Below, piece by piece: positions 1 through 6,237 of a stretch of DNA of 6,632 nucleotides. Where the stretch lies: positions 1-6,632 of the forward strand of contig JAEZVS010000081.1 in assembly GCA_023443145.1 (NCBI GenBank). The letters are read 5' to 3'. The notes beneath the pieces were generated by a model, which worked only from the letters and a program-made list of their open reading frames with translations, was not told the origin of the DNA and did no database searches. The first letter of the stretch is position 1. Each line of letters opens with the position of its first letter. The position numbers and the translations under genes are program-made. The DNA is from Bacillota bacterium (GTDB taxonomy: Bacteria > Bacillota > Peptococcia > Peptococcales > Peptococcaceae).

Positions 1-1397
1 TTCCATTCTAAATACAAGTTTTTCAAGTCAAAAGCAAGCGACCACAGCACACCCAATAGCATAATGCTCAAAAAACACAGAGCCGCAAGAGGAAACCACC
101 ATATGATTTTCAGATAAACATATAACGGAACCAGAAGCAGTACTGGAATGATGGCTGAAACCACCAGCCCAAAGAAAACTTTAAAGCCCACGTATCGCCG
201 CATGCTCAGAGGCATGGAACGCATATAGTTGAAATTTTCGCCTTCCAGTGAAAAAAGCACCGCTGACACATTGGCGCCACCGAAAATAAAATAGATCATG
301 CCCGCCACCAATCCGGTGACCACGCTCATTGCCGCCGCTGAGCCGGGATCGCTCAACATATGCTGCACAAAGCCCATTTTTTCCCTAAAACCAATGATGG
401 ATGGCAAAGTAATGACCACCAGCATAAACATGGGCATGAGCGCCACTGAAAAAACCTCTCCATGGTTGATGAGTTTTATATGGTACCGCCAAAGCATTCG
501 CAAAAGAGAGTCGTTTTTTTCTGCCGTTACCGCTTTCTTCCGTGTGGCGCGTTTTTTTACCTCAATTTCTTCTGTATCAAAGATGGTGCGTAAAAAGGCC
601 GGCATCACACGACGACGCACCCCAAAAATCGAAAGAAAGAGCAGTGCCAACAAGACGGCTGCCAAGATGCAACGGCTTCCAAAATGGATCATGAGGCCAC
701 TCACCGGTCCCAGTGTCTCGGGCTTTAGCAAATGTGTCACTGGGCCGGAATCTCCAAAATAAAGAAAAACAAGCAAAACCACCACAAAAAGCATGGTGGT
801 TGCCACCGATAGTGTCGTCAACAGGGTTTCTTTGATTTTGCCACTCGCCACCAGTTTTGCCATAAGCTGCATGGCTATAAGACTGCCACTCAACAAAAGC
901 AACCCCATAGCGCATCCATAAATAAGCGTCCAGCCTAAAGATTCAAAAATGGATACATCCAAACGAATGAGAAAGAAAAAATATGCCGGCACCACCATCA
1001 AAATTTGCGTGACAAGAGTGACTGAGAGCACCAGCGTGCGTGCAATAAACAGTTCTTCAGGTTGCACCGGCAGGCTAAAATAATATGTTGTGTTTTTATT
1101 TTTATAAAAAACCGTATAAACACCAGAAAGATTTTGCGCTACCACAGTCAAAATAGACATCAACAAAAGCACATCAAAGAAAAGCGGTAAAAGAGAAAAG
1201 TCTATCTGGCTATAGATAAATGAGTACGGCAACAGCACTGCAAGAGCCGGTGCCACCAACAAGCGCATCAACAAGGCTTTTTTAAGCCCTTCCGGAGACC
1301 AGGCTTTTTTCTGCTGCAGCCTTCTGGTGAGGGCCGGGTTCAAATCTAAGAGCGCCACGTTAAAAAGCGCCCGCACGTGATCACGACGCACAGTCAT
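1..1397 (-). CDS. ABC exporter permease subunit, multi-pass membrane protein (C-terminus cut by window edge)
   Basis: The frame is open from an ATG at 1397 to the window edge, giving 465 whole codons with no stop; the C-terminus is missing. It starts in a 4-nt ATGA overlap with the stop of the ATPase gene, with an AAGGTG ribosome binding site 7 nt upstream (1405-1410), so the two are probably translationally coupled. The protein is strongly hydrophobic. Likely membrane segments lie near residues 45-62, 70-92, 120-145, 155-180, 195-214, 240-262, 315-336, 355-383, 405-428 and 432-456. A basic, charged cytoplasmic loop lies around 262-310. The stretch SLEGENFNYMRSMPLSMRRY (383-402) resembles the conserved 'EGxNFxxxxSLPIS' loop that I associate with large ABC-2-like permeases of Firmicutes. 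By family it forms the transmembrane channel of an exporter powered by the adjacent ATPase. The substrate cannot be told from the sequence. The family call is confident; the specific function is not. Confidence 0.85.
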   Translation of the reverse strand, partial: MTVRRDHVRALFNVALLDLNPALTRRLQQKKAWSPEGLKKALLMRLLVAPALAVLLPYSFIYSQIDFSLLPLFFDVLLLMSILTVVAQNLSGVYTVFYKNKNTTYYFSLPVQPEELFIARTLVLSVTLVTQILMVVPAYFFFLIRLDVSIFESLGWTLIYGCAMGLLLLSGSLIAMQLMAKLVASGKIKETLLTTLSVATTMLFVVVLLVFLYFGDSGPVTHLLKPETLGPVSGLMIHFGSRCILAAVLLALLFLSIFGVRRRVMPAFLRTIFDTEEIEVKKRATRKKAVTAEKNDSLLRMLWRYHIKLINHGEVFSVALMPMFMLVVITLPSIIGFREKMGFVQHMLSDPGSAAAMSVVTGLVAGMIYFIFGGANVSAVLFSLEGENFNYMRSMPLSMRRYVGFKVFFGLVVSAIIPVLLLVPLYVYLKIIWWFPLAALCFLSIMLLGVLWSLAFDLKNLYLEW

Positions 1398-2131
1398 GCC
1401 GGTGCACCTTCTTCCGCACTGGCCACCAGCTTCAAGTAAATATCTTCCAGACTGTCGCCGGGATGTTCTGCACGCAGTTCGTCCATCGTTCCCGAAAAGA
1501 TCAACTGACCTCGGCGCAAAATGCCGATGCGGTCGCACACCTCTTCCGCCACTGCCAGCACGTGGGTGGAAAAAAGCACCGTATGACCCGTATCGGCATG
1601 ATGGCGCATCATGCGTTTAAGATTATACGCGCTTTGCGGATCCAACCCGGTGAGCGGTTCATCCAGCACCCAAACATCCGGCGATGAAAGCAAGGCCCCG
1701 ATAACAAAGGTCTTTTGGCGCATCCCATGAGAAAAAGCGCTGATGGTCTCTCCGGGATCCGGATGCAGATCAAAGAGATCACACAACTCAGCAATACGTG
1801 TGGTAAGGATCTCCGGCGCGATGCCGTAGATGCGGCCGATAAAGTGCCAATAAAAATCCGGCGTTAAGGCCAGAAACATATCCGGAGAATCGGGCACATA
1901 GCCAATGCGCTGCTTAATGGCATCGCGATGGGATGAAAGTGCCTCTCCGTCAATAAAAATCTCACCTTCCGTAGGGCGAATAATGCTCACCAAACTTTTA
2001 ATGGTGGTGGATTTTCCTGCCCCGTTGTGGCCGATCAGGCCAAAGATTTCGCCATTTTCTATTTGAAGATTTAATCCTTGCAACGCTCGCTTTTGGCCGT
2101 AATTTTTCGACAGATTATCGAATACAATCAT
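1394..2131 (-). CDS. ABC transporter ATP-binding protein, exporter type (245 aa)
   Basis: This is a complete nucleotide-binding domain that hydrolyses ATP to drive the permease encoded next to it. With the start at 2131 the motifs are: Walker A GHNGAGKST (34-42), signature FSHGM (133-137) in place of LSGGQ, Walker B VWVLDE (153-158) with catalytic E158, D-loop TGLDPQ (161-166) and switch histidine STH (188-190). The Q-loop position reads YVPDSP, so aspartate D81 replaces the usual glutamine; related exporter ATPases often vary here. Length is normal for a stand-alone ABC-2 exporter ATPase. An ATG also exists at 2140, but it directly abuts the AAGGAG ribosome binding site, whereas the ATG at 2131 lies 9 nt from it, so 2131 is chosen. 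The stop (TGA, 1394-1396) overlaps the permease start. The pair resembles YtrB- or EcsA-type systems, but the substrate is unknown. Confidence 0.93.
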   Translation of the reverse strand: MIVFDNLSKNYGQKRALQGLNLQIENGEIFGLIGHNGAGKSTTIKSLVSIIRPTEGEIFIDGEALSSHRDAIKQRIGYVPDSPDMFLALTPDFYWHFIGRIYGIAPEILTTRIAELCDLFDLHPDPGETISAFSHGMRQKTFVIGALLSSPDVWVLDEPLTGLDPQSAYNLKRMMRHHADTGHTVLFSTHVLAVAEEVCDRIGILRRGQLIFSGTMDELRAEHPGDSLEDIYLKLVASAEEGAPA

Positions 2132-2140
2132 GAAAAGCAT

Positions 2141-2146
2141 CTCCTT
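2141..2146 (-). promoter_or_regulatory. Ribosome binding site of the ABC ATPase gene, decides the start
   Basis: The minus strand reads AAGGAG here. It touches the ATG at 2140 with no spacer but is 9 nt from the ATG at 2131, which favours the shorter 245-residue product. Confidence 0.75.
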
Positions 2147-2188
2147 AAGTGATTATTGCATTGTTAAACTAACACAATTATATCACTT
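2147..2188 (-). repeat. Inverted repeat over the -10 and start of the ABC operon, candidate operator
   Basis: AAGTGAT (2147-2153) and ATCACTT (2182-2188) form a perfect 7-bp inverted repeat. Inner partial symmetry is seen in TTGTTA against TAACACAA (2161-2177). The right arm overlaps the -10 box and lies upstream of the expected transcript start, so a hairpin in this operon's RNA is unlikely to involve both arms. A DNA operator fits better. ABC operons of YtrB type are commonly controlled by GntR/YtrA regulators acting at their promoters, but no regulator gene lies in the window, so this is inference. Confidence 0.4.
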
Positions 2189-2205
2189 GACCCTTTCTTT
2201 ATCAA
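2177..2205 (-). promoter_or_regulatory. Sigma-A type promoter of the ABC exporter operon
   Basis: On the minus strand TTGATA (2200-2205) and TATAAT (2177-2182) are separated by exactly 17 nt. This is a five-of-six and a six-of-six match to the -35 and -10 consensus. Transcription would begin near 2170 and leave a leader of about 40 nt before the ATPase start. The promoter lies just beyond the flavodoxin terminator, so the exporter operon is expressed as its own unit. An inverted repeat (2147-2188) covers the -10 and the start point. Confidence 0.85.
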
Positions 2206-2210
2206 GCAAG

Positions 2211-2266
2211 TATATAAAAATGCCTCGCCATCTCCCCTCATTGTTACAAGGGAAGATCACAAGGCA
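2211..2266 (-). terminator. Intrinsic terminator of the flavodoxin unit
   Basis: Read on the minus strand, TGCCT (2262-2266) pairs with AGGCA (2221-2225). The stem continues inward through G-U and Watson-Crick pairs to an ATCT/AGAT and CCC/GGG block, with one mismatch and one bulge. The loop is about 13 nt, and the stem is followed directly by TTTTTATATA (2211-2220). It ends transcription from the flavodoxin gene a few bases before the ABC operon promoter. The plus strand has only a shorter T-run after the stem (GTTTT), so it would work less well in that direction. Confidence 0.85.
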
Positions 2267-2327
2267 GTTTTCCATCTAAAATCCACCATTCATATTGACT
2301 ATGGTCCATAGGCTTTTCGTCATCCAT
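2244..2327 (-). CDS. Doubtful 27-residue ORF between flavodoxin and its terminator
   Basis: An ATG at 2327 opens a 27-codon frame rich in acidic and aromatic residues (for example EKPMDHSQYEWWILDG), and its TAA (2244-2246) falls in the loop of the terminator. The same frame is open further upstream into the 3' end of the flavodoxin gene. The composition looks protein-like, but there is no convincing ribosome binding site, only GGCGG touching the ATG. I do not recognise it. It could be a small cotranscribed peptide, the remnant of a decayed gene, or chance. Confidence 0.22.
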   Translation of the reverse strand: MDDEKPMDHSQYEWWILDGKLPCDLPL

Positions 2328-2371
2328 CCGCCAAAAGAGAGGTGGGTACCACGCCTTTCGGCAGATGGACG

Positions 2372-2887
2372 TTATGTGGTCAACGCTTGGCGAAAAAATG
2401 CCGCAGCCTGAGCATATTCATCATCTGTTGCCCAGCGTGATTCTTCTCCTGCTTTCACCATCTGTTCTTTGACCACGGGCGGCAGCACATTTTCAGGCAT
2501 CTGGCGCACCCGTTCCAAGAGCTTGGCATCCACCAGGCCCGGCAAAAGCACAACGCCCAAAGAACGGTGTTTTTCCAGCATTTTTTCCATATTGGCCTGA
2601 ACCTTCATGCCATGGTCGCTGTCCGGCATGGCCCCCAGCGTGGCAAAAAGACCGAGGGTGCACGAAGGAAGACTTTCTATCCATGCACGCGCCCGCTTGT
2701 TGGGATACCCCTGATCAATCCAAGCCCCGGCCAAAACCACATCCCATTTTTCTGAAACATCCGCAGGCGCCACATCTTTTAAAGGCAACACATCCCATTC
2801 GGCAGAATCTTTAAGACCCTCTGCCAGTTTTTCGGCCATCTTTTTCGTGTTTCCGGTTAAGGAATCATAACAAATAAGTCCCTTCAT
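2372..2887 (-). CDS. Flavodoxin family protein (171 aa), BilS-like
   Basis: This is a complete short-chain flavodoxin, a cytoplasmic FMN-binding electron carrier. The N-terminal strand GLICYDS is followed by the FMN phosphate loop SLTGNT (9-14) and helix KKMAEKLAEGL. AGAWIDQGYP (53-62) and LGLFATLGAMPDSDHG (78-93) match the two further FMN-contacting loops of this family. The protein has no signal peptide, membrane segment or ferredoxin domain. The ATG at 2887 has a good AAAGGAG ribosome binding site (2894-2900) with 6-nt spacing. It has its own promoter and terminator and is divergent from the reductase fusion at 3118, so an electron-transfer link between them is possible but unproven. The pattern resembles flavodoxins of gut anaerobes such as BilS, the partner of bilirubin reductase BilR, but no bilR is visible here, so that name is only a suggestion. 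Confidence 0.9.
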   Translation of the reverse strand: MKGLICYDSLTGNTKKMAEKLAEGLKDSAEWDVLPLKDVAPADVSEKWDVVLAGAWIDQGYPNKRARAWIESLPSCTLGLFATLGAMPDSDHGMKVQANMEKMLEKHRSLGVVLLPGLVDAKLLERVRQMPENVLPPVVKEQMVKAGEESRWATDDEYAQAAAFFRQALTT

Positions 2888-2919
2888 AGAAATCTCCTTT
2901 CAAATGCCAAACCATCCGC

Positions 2920-2948
2920 ATTTTAGCAAATGGTACAAATGCCGTCAG
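2920..2948 (-). promoter_or_regulatory. Probable promoter of the flavodoxin gene
   Basis: The minus strand has CTGACG (2943-2948) as -35, a 17-nt spacer, and TAAAAT (2920-2925) as -10. A TG one base before the -10 makes it an extended -10 element, which offsets the weak -35 (TGAC core kept). The expected start is near 2913, about 25 nt before the ATG at 2887. Confidence 0.65.
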
Positions 2949-2957
2949 TCTTCTAGC

Positions 2958-3073
2958 TATATACCCGAAGATTGATTGATTGTATACAAAGAAAATCATG
3001 CGTTTCTCCGGAGATACAGATGGCATTTTTTCTATACAGAAAAGACGGATAAATGACCGGTCTTGGGTATATA
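2958..3073. repeat. Long-spaced inverted repeat in the divergent redox promoter region
   Basis: TATATACCCGAAGA (2958-2971) is the reverse complement of TCTTGGGTATATA (3061-3073) apart from one extra base, giving arms of 13-14 bp about 89 nt apart. The left arm lies just upstream of the flavodoxin -35, and the right arm covers the -35 region of the reductase promoter. The placement is therefore similar for both genes and suggests paired sites for one regulator, or a loop-forming operator. The cores TACCC and GGGTA recall half-sites of CsoR/CstR-type operators, although those normally place both halves close together. Confidence 0.5.
3005..3043. repeat. Two short palindromes in the reductase upstream region
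   Basis: TCTCCGGAGA (3005-3014) is a perfect 10-bp palindrome. TTTTCT (3028-3033) and AGAAAA (3038-3043) form an inverted repeat around ATAC. Both lie between the divergent promoters and may be regulator sites. No protein can be assigned to them from sequence alone. Confidence 0.3.
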
Positions 3074-3090
3074 TTATTCAGTACATCTTT

Positions 3091-3096
3091 TATAAT
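3091..3096 (+). promoter_or_regulatory. Candidate -10 box of the reductase fusion gene
   Basis: A perfect TATAAT lies 21 nt before the start codon and would begin transcription around 3103, leaving a very short leader that just includes the AGGAGG site. No good -35 is found at 16-19 nt; the nearest TTGGGT (3063-3068) is 22 nt away. This suggests either an activator-dependent promoter or a chance TATAAT. The -35 area coincides with the right arm of the long inverted repeat. Confidence 0.45.
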
Positions 3097-3104
3097 CCAT
3101 TAAC

Positions 3105-3110
3105 AGGAGG
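3105..3110 (+). promoter_or_regulatory. Ribosome binding site of the reductase fusion, decides the start
   Basis: A consensus AGGAGG lies 7 nt before the ATG at 3118. The same frame is open back to a TTG at 2980, but that extension has no ribosome binding site, lies upstream of the probable promoter, and would put 46 non-homologous residues before the FAD-binding strand. Confidence 0.9.
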
Positions 3111-3117
3111 AAATTTC

Positions 3118-5565
3118 ATGAGTCAAAAAATTGTCGTTGTCGGCGGTGTGGCAGGTGGCGCTTCTTTTGTGGCCCGCATGCGCCGCCTGAATGAACAGGC
3201 CGATATTGTGCTTTTTGAAAAAGGCCCCTATGTATCCTTTGCCAACTGCGGCTTACCATATCATATTGGCGGCGTTATCGAAAACCGTGACGCACTTTTT
3301 GTGCAAACGGCCGAAGGCATTGCCACCCGTTTTAATGTGCGCATTCACGAAAATACGGAAGTCGTTGCCATTGATCGTGCTAAAAAAGAAGTGCAGGTGA
3401 CCGACCACAAAAACGGCAAGACCTGGACGGAATCCTACGACAAGCTGGTGCTTTCTCCCGGTGCTGCGCCTATGCGCCCACCTATTGAAGGCCTTGACAA
3501 CGCCGATAACGTCTTTACCCTGCGCAACATTCCCGACACCGATCAAATCATTGCCTATATGACCGACCACTCAGTCAAACACGCCACCGTCATCGGCGGC
3601 GGTTTTATCGGCCTGGAAATGGCCGAAAACCTCCACCATGCCGGGTTGGAGGTTTCACTGGTGGAAATGAGCGATCAAGTGATGGCGCCGATTGACCCTG
3701 AGCTGGCCGCCGAAGTGCATATTGAAATGCGGCTTAAAGGAGTTGAGCTGATCTTAGGAGACGGTATGGCCGCCTTTCAGAACGGCGGCAAAAAACTGGT
3801 TCTCCAAAGCGGCAAAGAAATCAACACCGACATGACCATTTTGGCCATCGGCGTGCGTCCGGAAAATAAGCTGGCTCAAGACGCCGGTTTGGACATCGGC
3901 GAACGGGGCGGCATCATCGTCAACCAAAACTTCCAAACCAACGATCCCGATATTTATGCCATTGGCGATGCCATTCAGGTGACAGACTTTGTGCAAAACA
4001 CCCCAACCCAGATTCCGCTGGCCGGACCGGCCAATCGTCAAGGACGGCTGGTGGCCGATCATATCGCCGGGCGTGATATTTTGTATCGCGGCACCTTAGG
4101 CACCAGCGTGGCCAAAGTGTTTGACCTCACCGTGGCTGCCACCGGCAGCAACGAAAAAACCTTAAAACGCTTAGGTCAATCCTACCAGGCCATTCACATC
4201 TCACCCGCCTCTCATGCCGGCTATTATCCCGGGGCCTCGCCCATTTCGCTGAAAGCCCTTTACGACCCGGCCGACGGGCGCATCTATGGCGCTCAGGCTG
4301 TGGGCAGAGAAAACGTGGACAAAGCCATTGACACCATTGCCACCGCCATCTTTGCCGGTCTCTCCATCTACGACCTGGCCGACTTGGAACTTTCGTATGC
4401 GCCGCCCTATGGTTCTGCCAAAGCACCGGTCAACTTTGTAGGCTATGTGGCCCAAAACATCCGCGACGGTCTCCGGACAGCCGAATGGGATGAGGTGGCT
4501 GAAATCGTCAACCGTGATGACGCCATGATCTTAGACGTGACCACACCGGAAGAACATGCAGCAGGCCATCTGCCGGGCGCGGTGAATATTTCGCTGGACA
4601 GCCTGCGCGATCGTTTGCACGAATTGCCCAAAGACAAACACATCTACATTCATTGCGCTGTGGGCTTACGCGGCTATATTGGCGCACGCATTTTGGAACA
4701 ACACGATTACAACGTCACCAACATCGACGGCGGCTACCGCACCTGGGTGCACTATCAAATCCAGGATAAGGTGGAACCGATGCCTTCTCTCCCCAATGCC
4801 GCTGACGAACCTGCGCCAAATGAAGAAAACAGCACCTGCTCCCACACCGTCATCGACTGCTGCGGGCTGCAATGCCCCGGACCCTTGGTGCAAGTCAACC
4901 GCACCATGAGCGAACTTGCAGCCGGTGATCGCCTCACCGTCAGCGTGTCTGATCCGGGATTTCAACGCGACGTACAGGCCTTTTGCCAGAGCGGCGGTCA
5001 CCGATTGATTTCCGGTGAACAGGACGGGTCTGTTATGCGGTTTGTCATCGAAAAAGGCGCCGGTGCCAAAGACGATGGTGAGGCCATGGCCGCCACCAAA
5101 GAAAAACCCCTCAGTATGGTGGTTTTCTCCGGAGATTACGACAAAGTGATGGCCGCCTTCGTTATTGCCAACGGCGCCCGTGCCATGGGTCGCCCGGTGA
5201 GTATGTTCTTTACCTTCTGGGGCCTCAATGCGCTGCGCAAATCAAGCGACGTTAAAAAAGAAGGATTTGAGCTGCTCTTCGATAAAATGATGCCGGAAGG
5301 CGCCGGTCAACTGGGTCTTTCCAAAATGAACATGGGCGGCATGGGCACCAAAATGATGAAGCAGATTATGAAAAATAAAAACGTCAGCAGCCTGGAAGAA
5401 CTCATTTACGATGCCCGCAAATCCGGTGTGGAGCTCATTGCCTGCTCCATGTCCATGGATGTGATGGGCATTAAGGAAGAAGAACTCATTGACGGCGTGG
5501 CCATCGGCGGGGTGGGCACCTACTTGGGCAAAGCCGGAGACGCCGCCACCAACCTCTTTATTTAG
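3118..5565 (+). CDS. CoA-disulfide/persulfide reductase fused to rhodanese, TusA and DsrE2-like domains (815 aa)
   Basis: This is a cytoplasmic four-domain sulfur-transfer flavoprotein. Residues 1-450 are a pyridine nucleotide-disulfide oxidoreductase of the CoA-disulfide reductase/NADH persulfide reductase (CoADR/Npsr) type. They show the FAD motif VVGGVAGGAS (7-16), single active cysteine SFANCG (C44), NAD(P)H motif VIGGGFIGLE (158-167), second FAD motif YAIGDA (280-285), and conserved tyrosine blocks GYYPGAS (368-374) and SYAPPYGSAK (426-435). Residues 455-548 are a rhodanese domain with loop CAVGLRG (C513). Residues 576-646 are TusA-like with GLQCPGPL (C586). Residues 663-815 are DsrE2-like, with FFTFWGLNALRK (697-708), a Met-rich loop (724-751) and ELIACSMS (C776). 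The family reduces CoA disulfide, CoA persulfide or polysulfide with NAD(P)H. The added domains probably accept and pass on sulfane sulfur. The start at 3118 fits AGGAGG and the FAD strand. All key cysteines are present. The physiological substrate is not shown by the sequence. Confidence 0.95.
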   Translation: MSQKIVVVGGVAGGASFVARMRRLNEQADIVLFEKGPYVSFANCGLPYHIGGVIENRDALFVQTAEGIATRFNVRIHENTEVVAIDRAKKEVQVTDHKNGKTWTESYDKLVLSPGAAPMRPPIEGLDNADNVFTLRNIPDTDQIIAYMTDHSVKHATVIGGGFIGLEMAENLHHAGLEVSLVEMSDQVMAPIDPELAAEVHIEMRLKGVELILGDGMAAFQNGGKKLVLQSGKEINTDMTILAIGVRPENKLAQDAGLDIGERGGIIVNQNFQTNDPDIYAIGDAIQVTDFVQNTPTQIPLAGPANRQGRLVADHIAGRDILYRGTLGTSVAKVFDLTVAATGSNEKTLKRLGQSYQAIHISPASHAGYYPGASPISLKALYDPADGRIYGAQAVGRENVDKAIDTIATAIFAGLSIYDLADLELSYAPPYGSAKAPVNFVGYVAQNIRDGLRTAEWDEVAEIVNRDDAMILDVTTPEEHAAGHLPGAVNISLDSLRDRLHELPKDKHIYIHCAVGLRGYIGARILEQHDYNVTNIDGGYRTWVHYQIQDKVEPMPSLPNAADEPAPNEENSTCSHTVIDCCGLQCPGPLVQVNRTMSELAAGDRLTVSVSDPGFQRDVQAFCQSGGHRLISGEQDGSVMRFVIEKGAGAKDDGEAMAATKEKPLSMVVFSGDYDKVMAAFVIANGARAMGRPVSMFFTFWGLNALRKSSDVKKEGFELLFDKMMPEGAGQLGLSKMNMGGMGTKMMKQIMKNKNVSSLEELIYDARKSGVELIACSMSMDVMGIKEEELIDGVAIGGVGTYLGKAGDAATNLFI

Positions 5566-5583
5566 TCGTTCAATCACTCAGAT

Positions 5584-5618
5584 AAAAAGCGCACGAACTT
5601 CGTGATCGTGCGCTTTTT
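5584..5618 (+). terminator. Intrinsic terminator after the reductase fusion
   Basis: AAAAAGCGCACGA (5584-5596) and TCGTGCGCTTTTT (5606-5618) form a perfect 13-bp stem with a 9-nt loop. The GC core is followed by a T-run. It starts 18 nt after the stop codon. Because the stem begins with an A-run it could also terminate transcription coming from the other side. Confidence 0.95.
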
Positions 5619-5753
5619 GCTGCCCTGGATATGTTTTACCCCTTCAATACCTGCGCACTTGATAAAACGGTACAAAAGCAATATGGCGGCAGCACTTTGA
5701 ATAACGACCAAACGATACAGCCATTACACAGTCATAAAGCTCTGCTTAAAATA
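5619..5753. other. Intergenic stretch without a supported gene
   Basis: The region between the terminator and the next promoter is relatively AT-rich. Only frames of a few tens of codons without ribosome binding sites occur on either strand. A TTGATA followed 17 nt later by a poor -10 (TATGGC) near 5661-5690 is too weak to call. Confidence 0.6.
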
Positions 5754-5781
5754 TTGACAATGGCCACCGCTATGGTATAAG
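5754..5781 (+). promoter_or_regulatory. Promoter of the small membrane protein gene
   Basis: A perfect TTGACA (5754-5759) and TATAAG (5776-5781) are 16 nt apart, with TG one base before the -10 (extended -10). Transcription would start near 5788, giving a leader of about 130 nt. Right at the start point is the small inverted repeat TGTG-TATAT-CACA (5784-5796), which may or may not be an operator. Confidence 0.8.
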
Positions 5782-5787
5782 GTTGTG

Positions 5788-5919
5788 TATATCACACACA
5801 TTTGTCCTTATTTCACGCATTTTACCTTAGAAACAGGCATCCATTCGAAGATGAACGGCAACACTTCTCATGATATTGCCGCCCTGCATGATGGCCGTAA
5901 AAATTGGGGGTGCATTGAT
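5788..5919 (+). promoter_or_regulatory. Long 5' leader of the small membrane protein gene
   Basis: About 130 nt of transcript lie before the chosen start. They include a possible stem CGGCAA (5856-5861) with TTGCCG (5876-5881) and a 14-nt loop. The frame of the downstream gene is open through the leader back to a GTG at 5785, but that GTG is upstream of the expected transcript start, so the leader is probably not translated in full. I recognise no known riboswitch. Confidence 0.35.
5906..5912 (+). promoter_or_regulatory. Ribosome binding site that sets the start at 5920
   Basis: GGGGGTG lies 7 nt before the ATG at 5920. It is the only reasonable Shine-Dalgarno-like site in the leader. The earlier in-frame ATG at 5851 has only a weak GAAG before it. 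Confidence 0.6.
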
Positions 5920-6237
5920 ATGTTCAAAAAAACGTGGCGTTACTTTTTCGGTGAAAGAGGCGAAAAAAGAGTTTTAAACTGGAAGTTGCGAACATTCCAT
6001 GCTTTGCAATATCTTTATTTCTACTTTTTTGGCGTCCATGCACCGTCTGACAACATTTGGCTGCGCATCCTATGCTTGATACTTTTAGGATTTGTCGCCA
6101 TCGAAGGTGCTTTAGACATCAACAGACGAAAGGCAACGCCCAAACAAAAACTGTTCATGTATGTGCTCTTGGCGATCCTAGTGGCATTGGTCGGAACTGT
6201 TTCTCTCTGGGGTCGAGAGATCATCGCTAAAATATAA
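5920..6237 (+). CDS. Small membrane protein of unknown function (105 aa)
   Basis: I do not recognise a family. From the ATG at 5920 the protein has a basic, aromatic N-terminal part with alternating aromatic residues (HALQYLYFYFFG, 27-38). Two predicted membrane helices follow, at about 47-64 and 78-97, joined by a short basic loop (NRRKATPKQK, 68-77). The positive charge of the loop and the basic N-terminal region do not settle the topology. No enzyme motif, cysteine pair or signal peptidase site is evident. It is transcribed alone from a strong promoter with a long leader. No clear terminator follows; a weak GTAAAA/TTTTAC hairpin lies at 6296-6310. Longer forms starting at 5851 (128 aa) or 5785 (150 aa) are possible in frame but less likely, because the 5785 start precedes the transcript start and neither has a good ribosome binding site. 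Confidence 0.7.
   Translation: MFKKTWRYFFGERGEKRVLNWKLRTFHALQYLYFYFFGVHAPSDNIWLRILCLILLGFVAIEGALDINRRKATPKQKLFMYVLLAILVALVGTVSLWGREIIAKI

Noticed and set aside
724..751. Met-rich stretch of the reductase fusion (residue numbers 724-751, encoded at about 5287-5370) as a metal-binding motif
   Set aside because: From memory of the family, DsrE2-like proteins commonly carry a KMNM-GMG-KMM block here, so it is better taken as a conserved family feature than a new metal site.
298..762. 154-codon plus-strand ORF opposite the permease
   Set aside because: It is the antisense shadow of the permease gene, has a low-complexity basic and Ser/Thr composition and no ribosome binding site. The minus-strand frame gives a coherent membrane protein over the whole region.
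2335..2355. GTGGTACC-like sequence on the minus strand resembling a T-box core
   Set aside because: It lacks the rest of a T-box leader (Stem I, specifier loop, full antiterminator) and lies after a stop codon with no regulated gene behind it.
5784..5796. TGTG-TATAT-CACA as a Crp/Fnr site
   Set aside because: The arms are only 4 bp and the spacing does not match Crp/Fnr consensus sites; it is noted only as a small inverted repeat at the transcript start.
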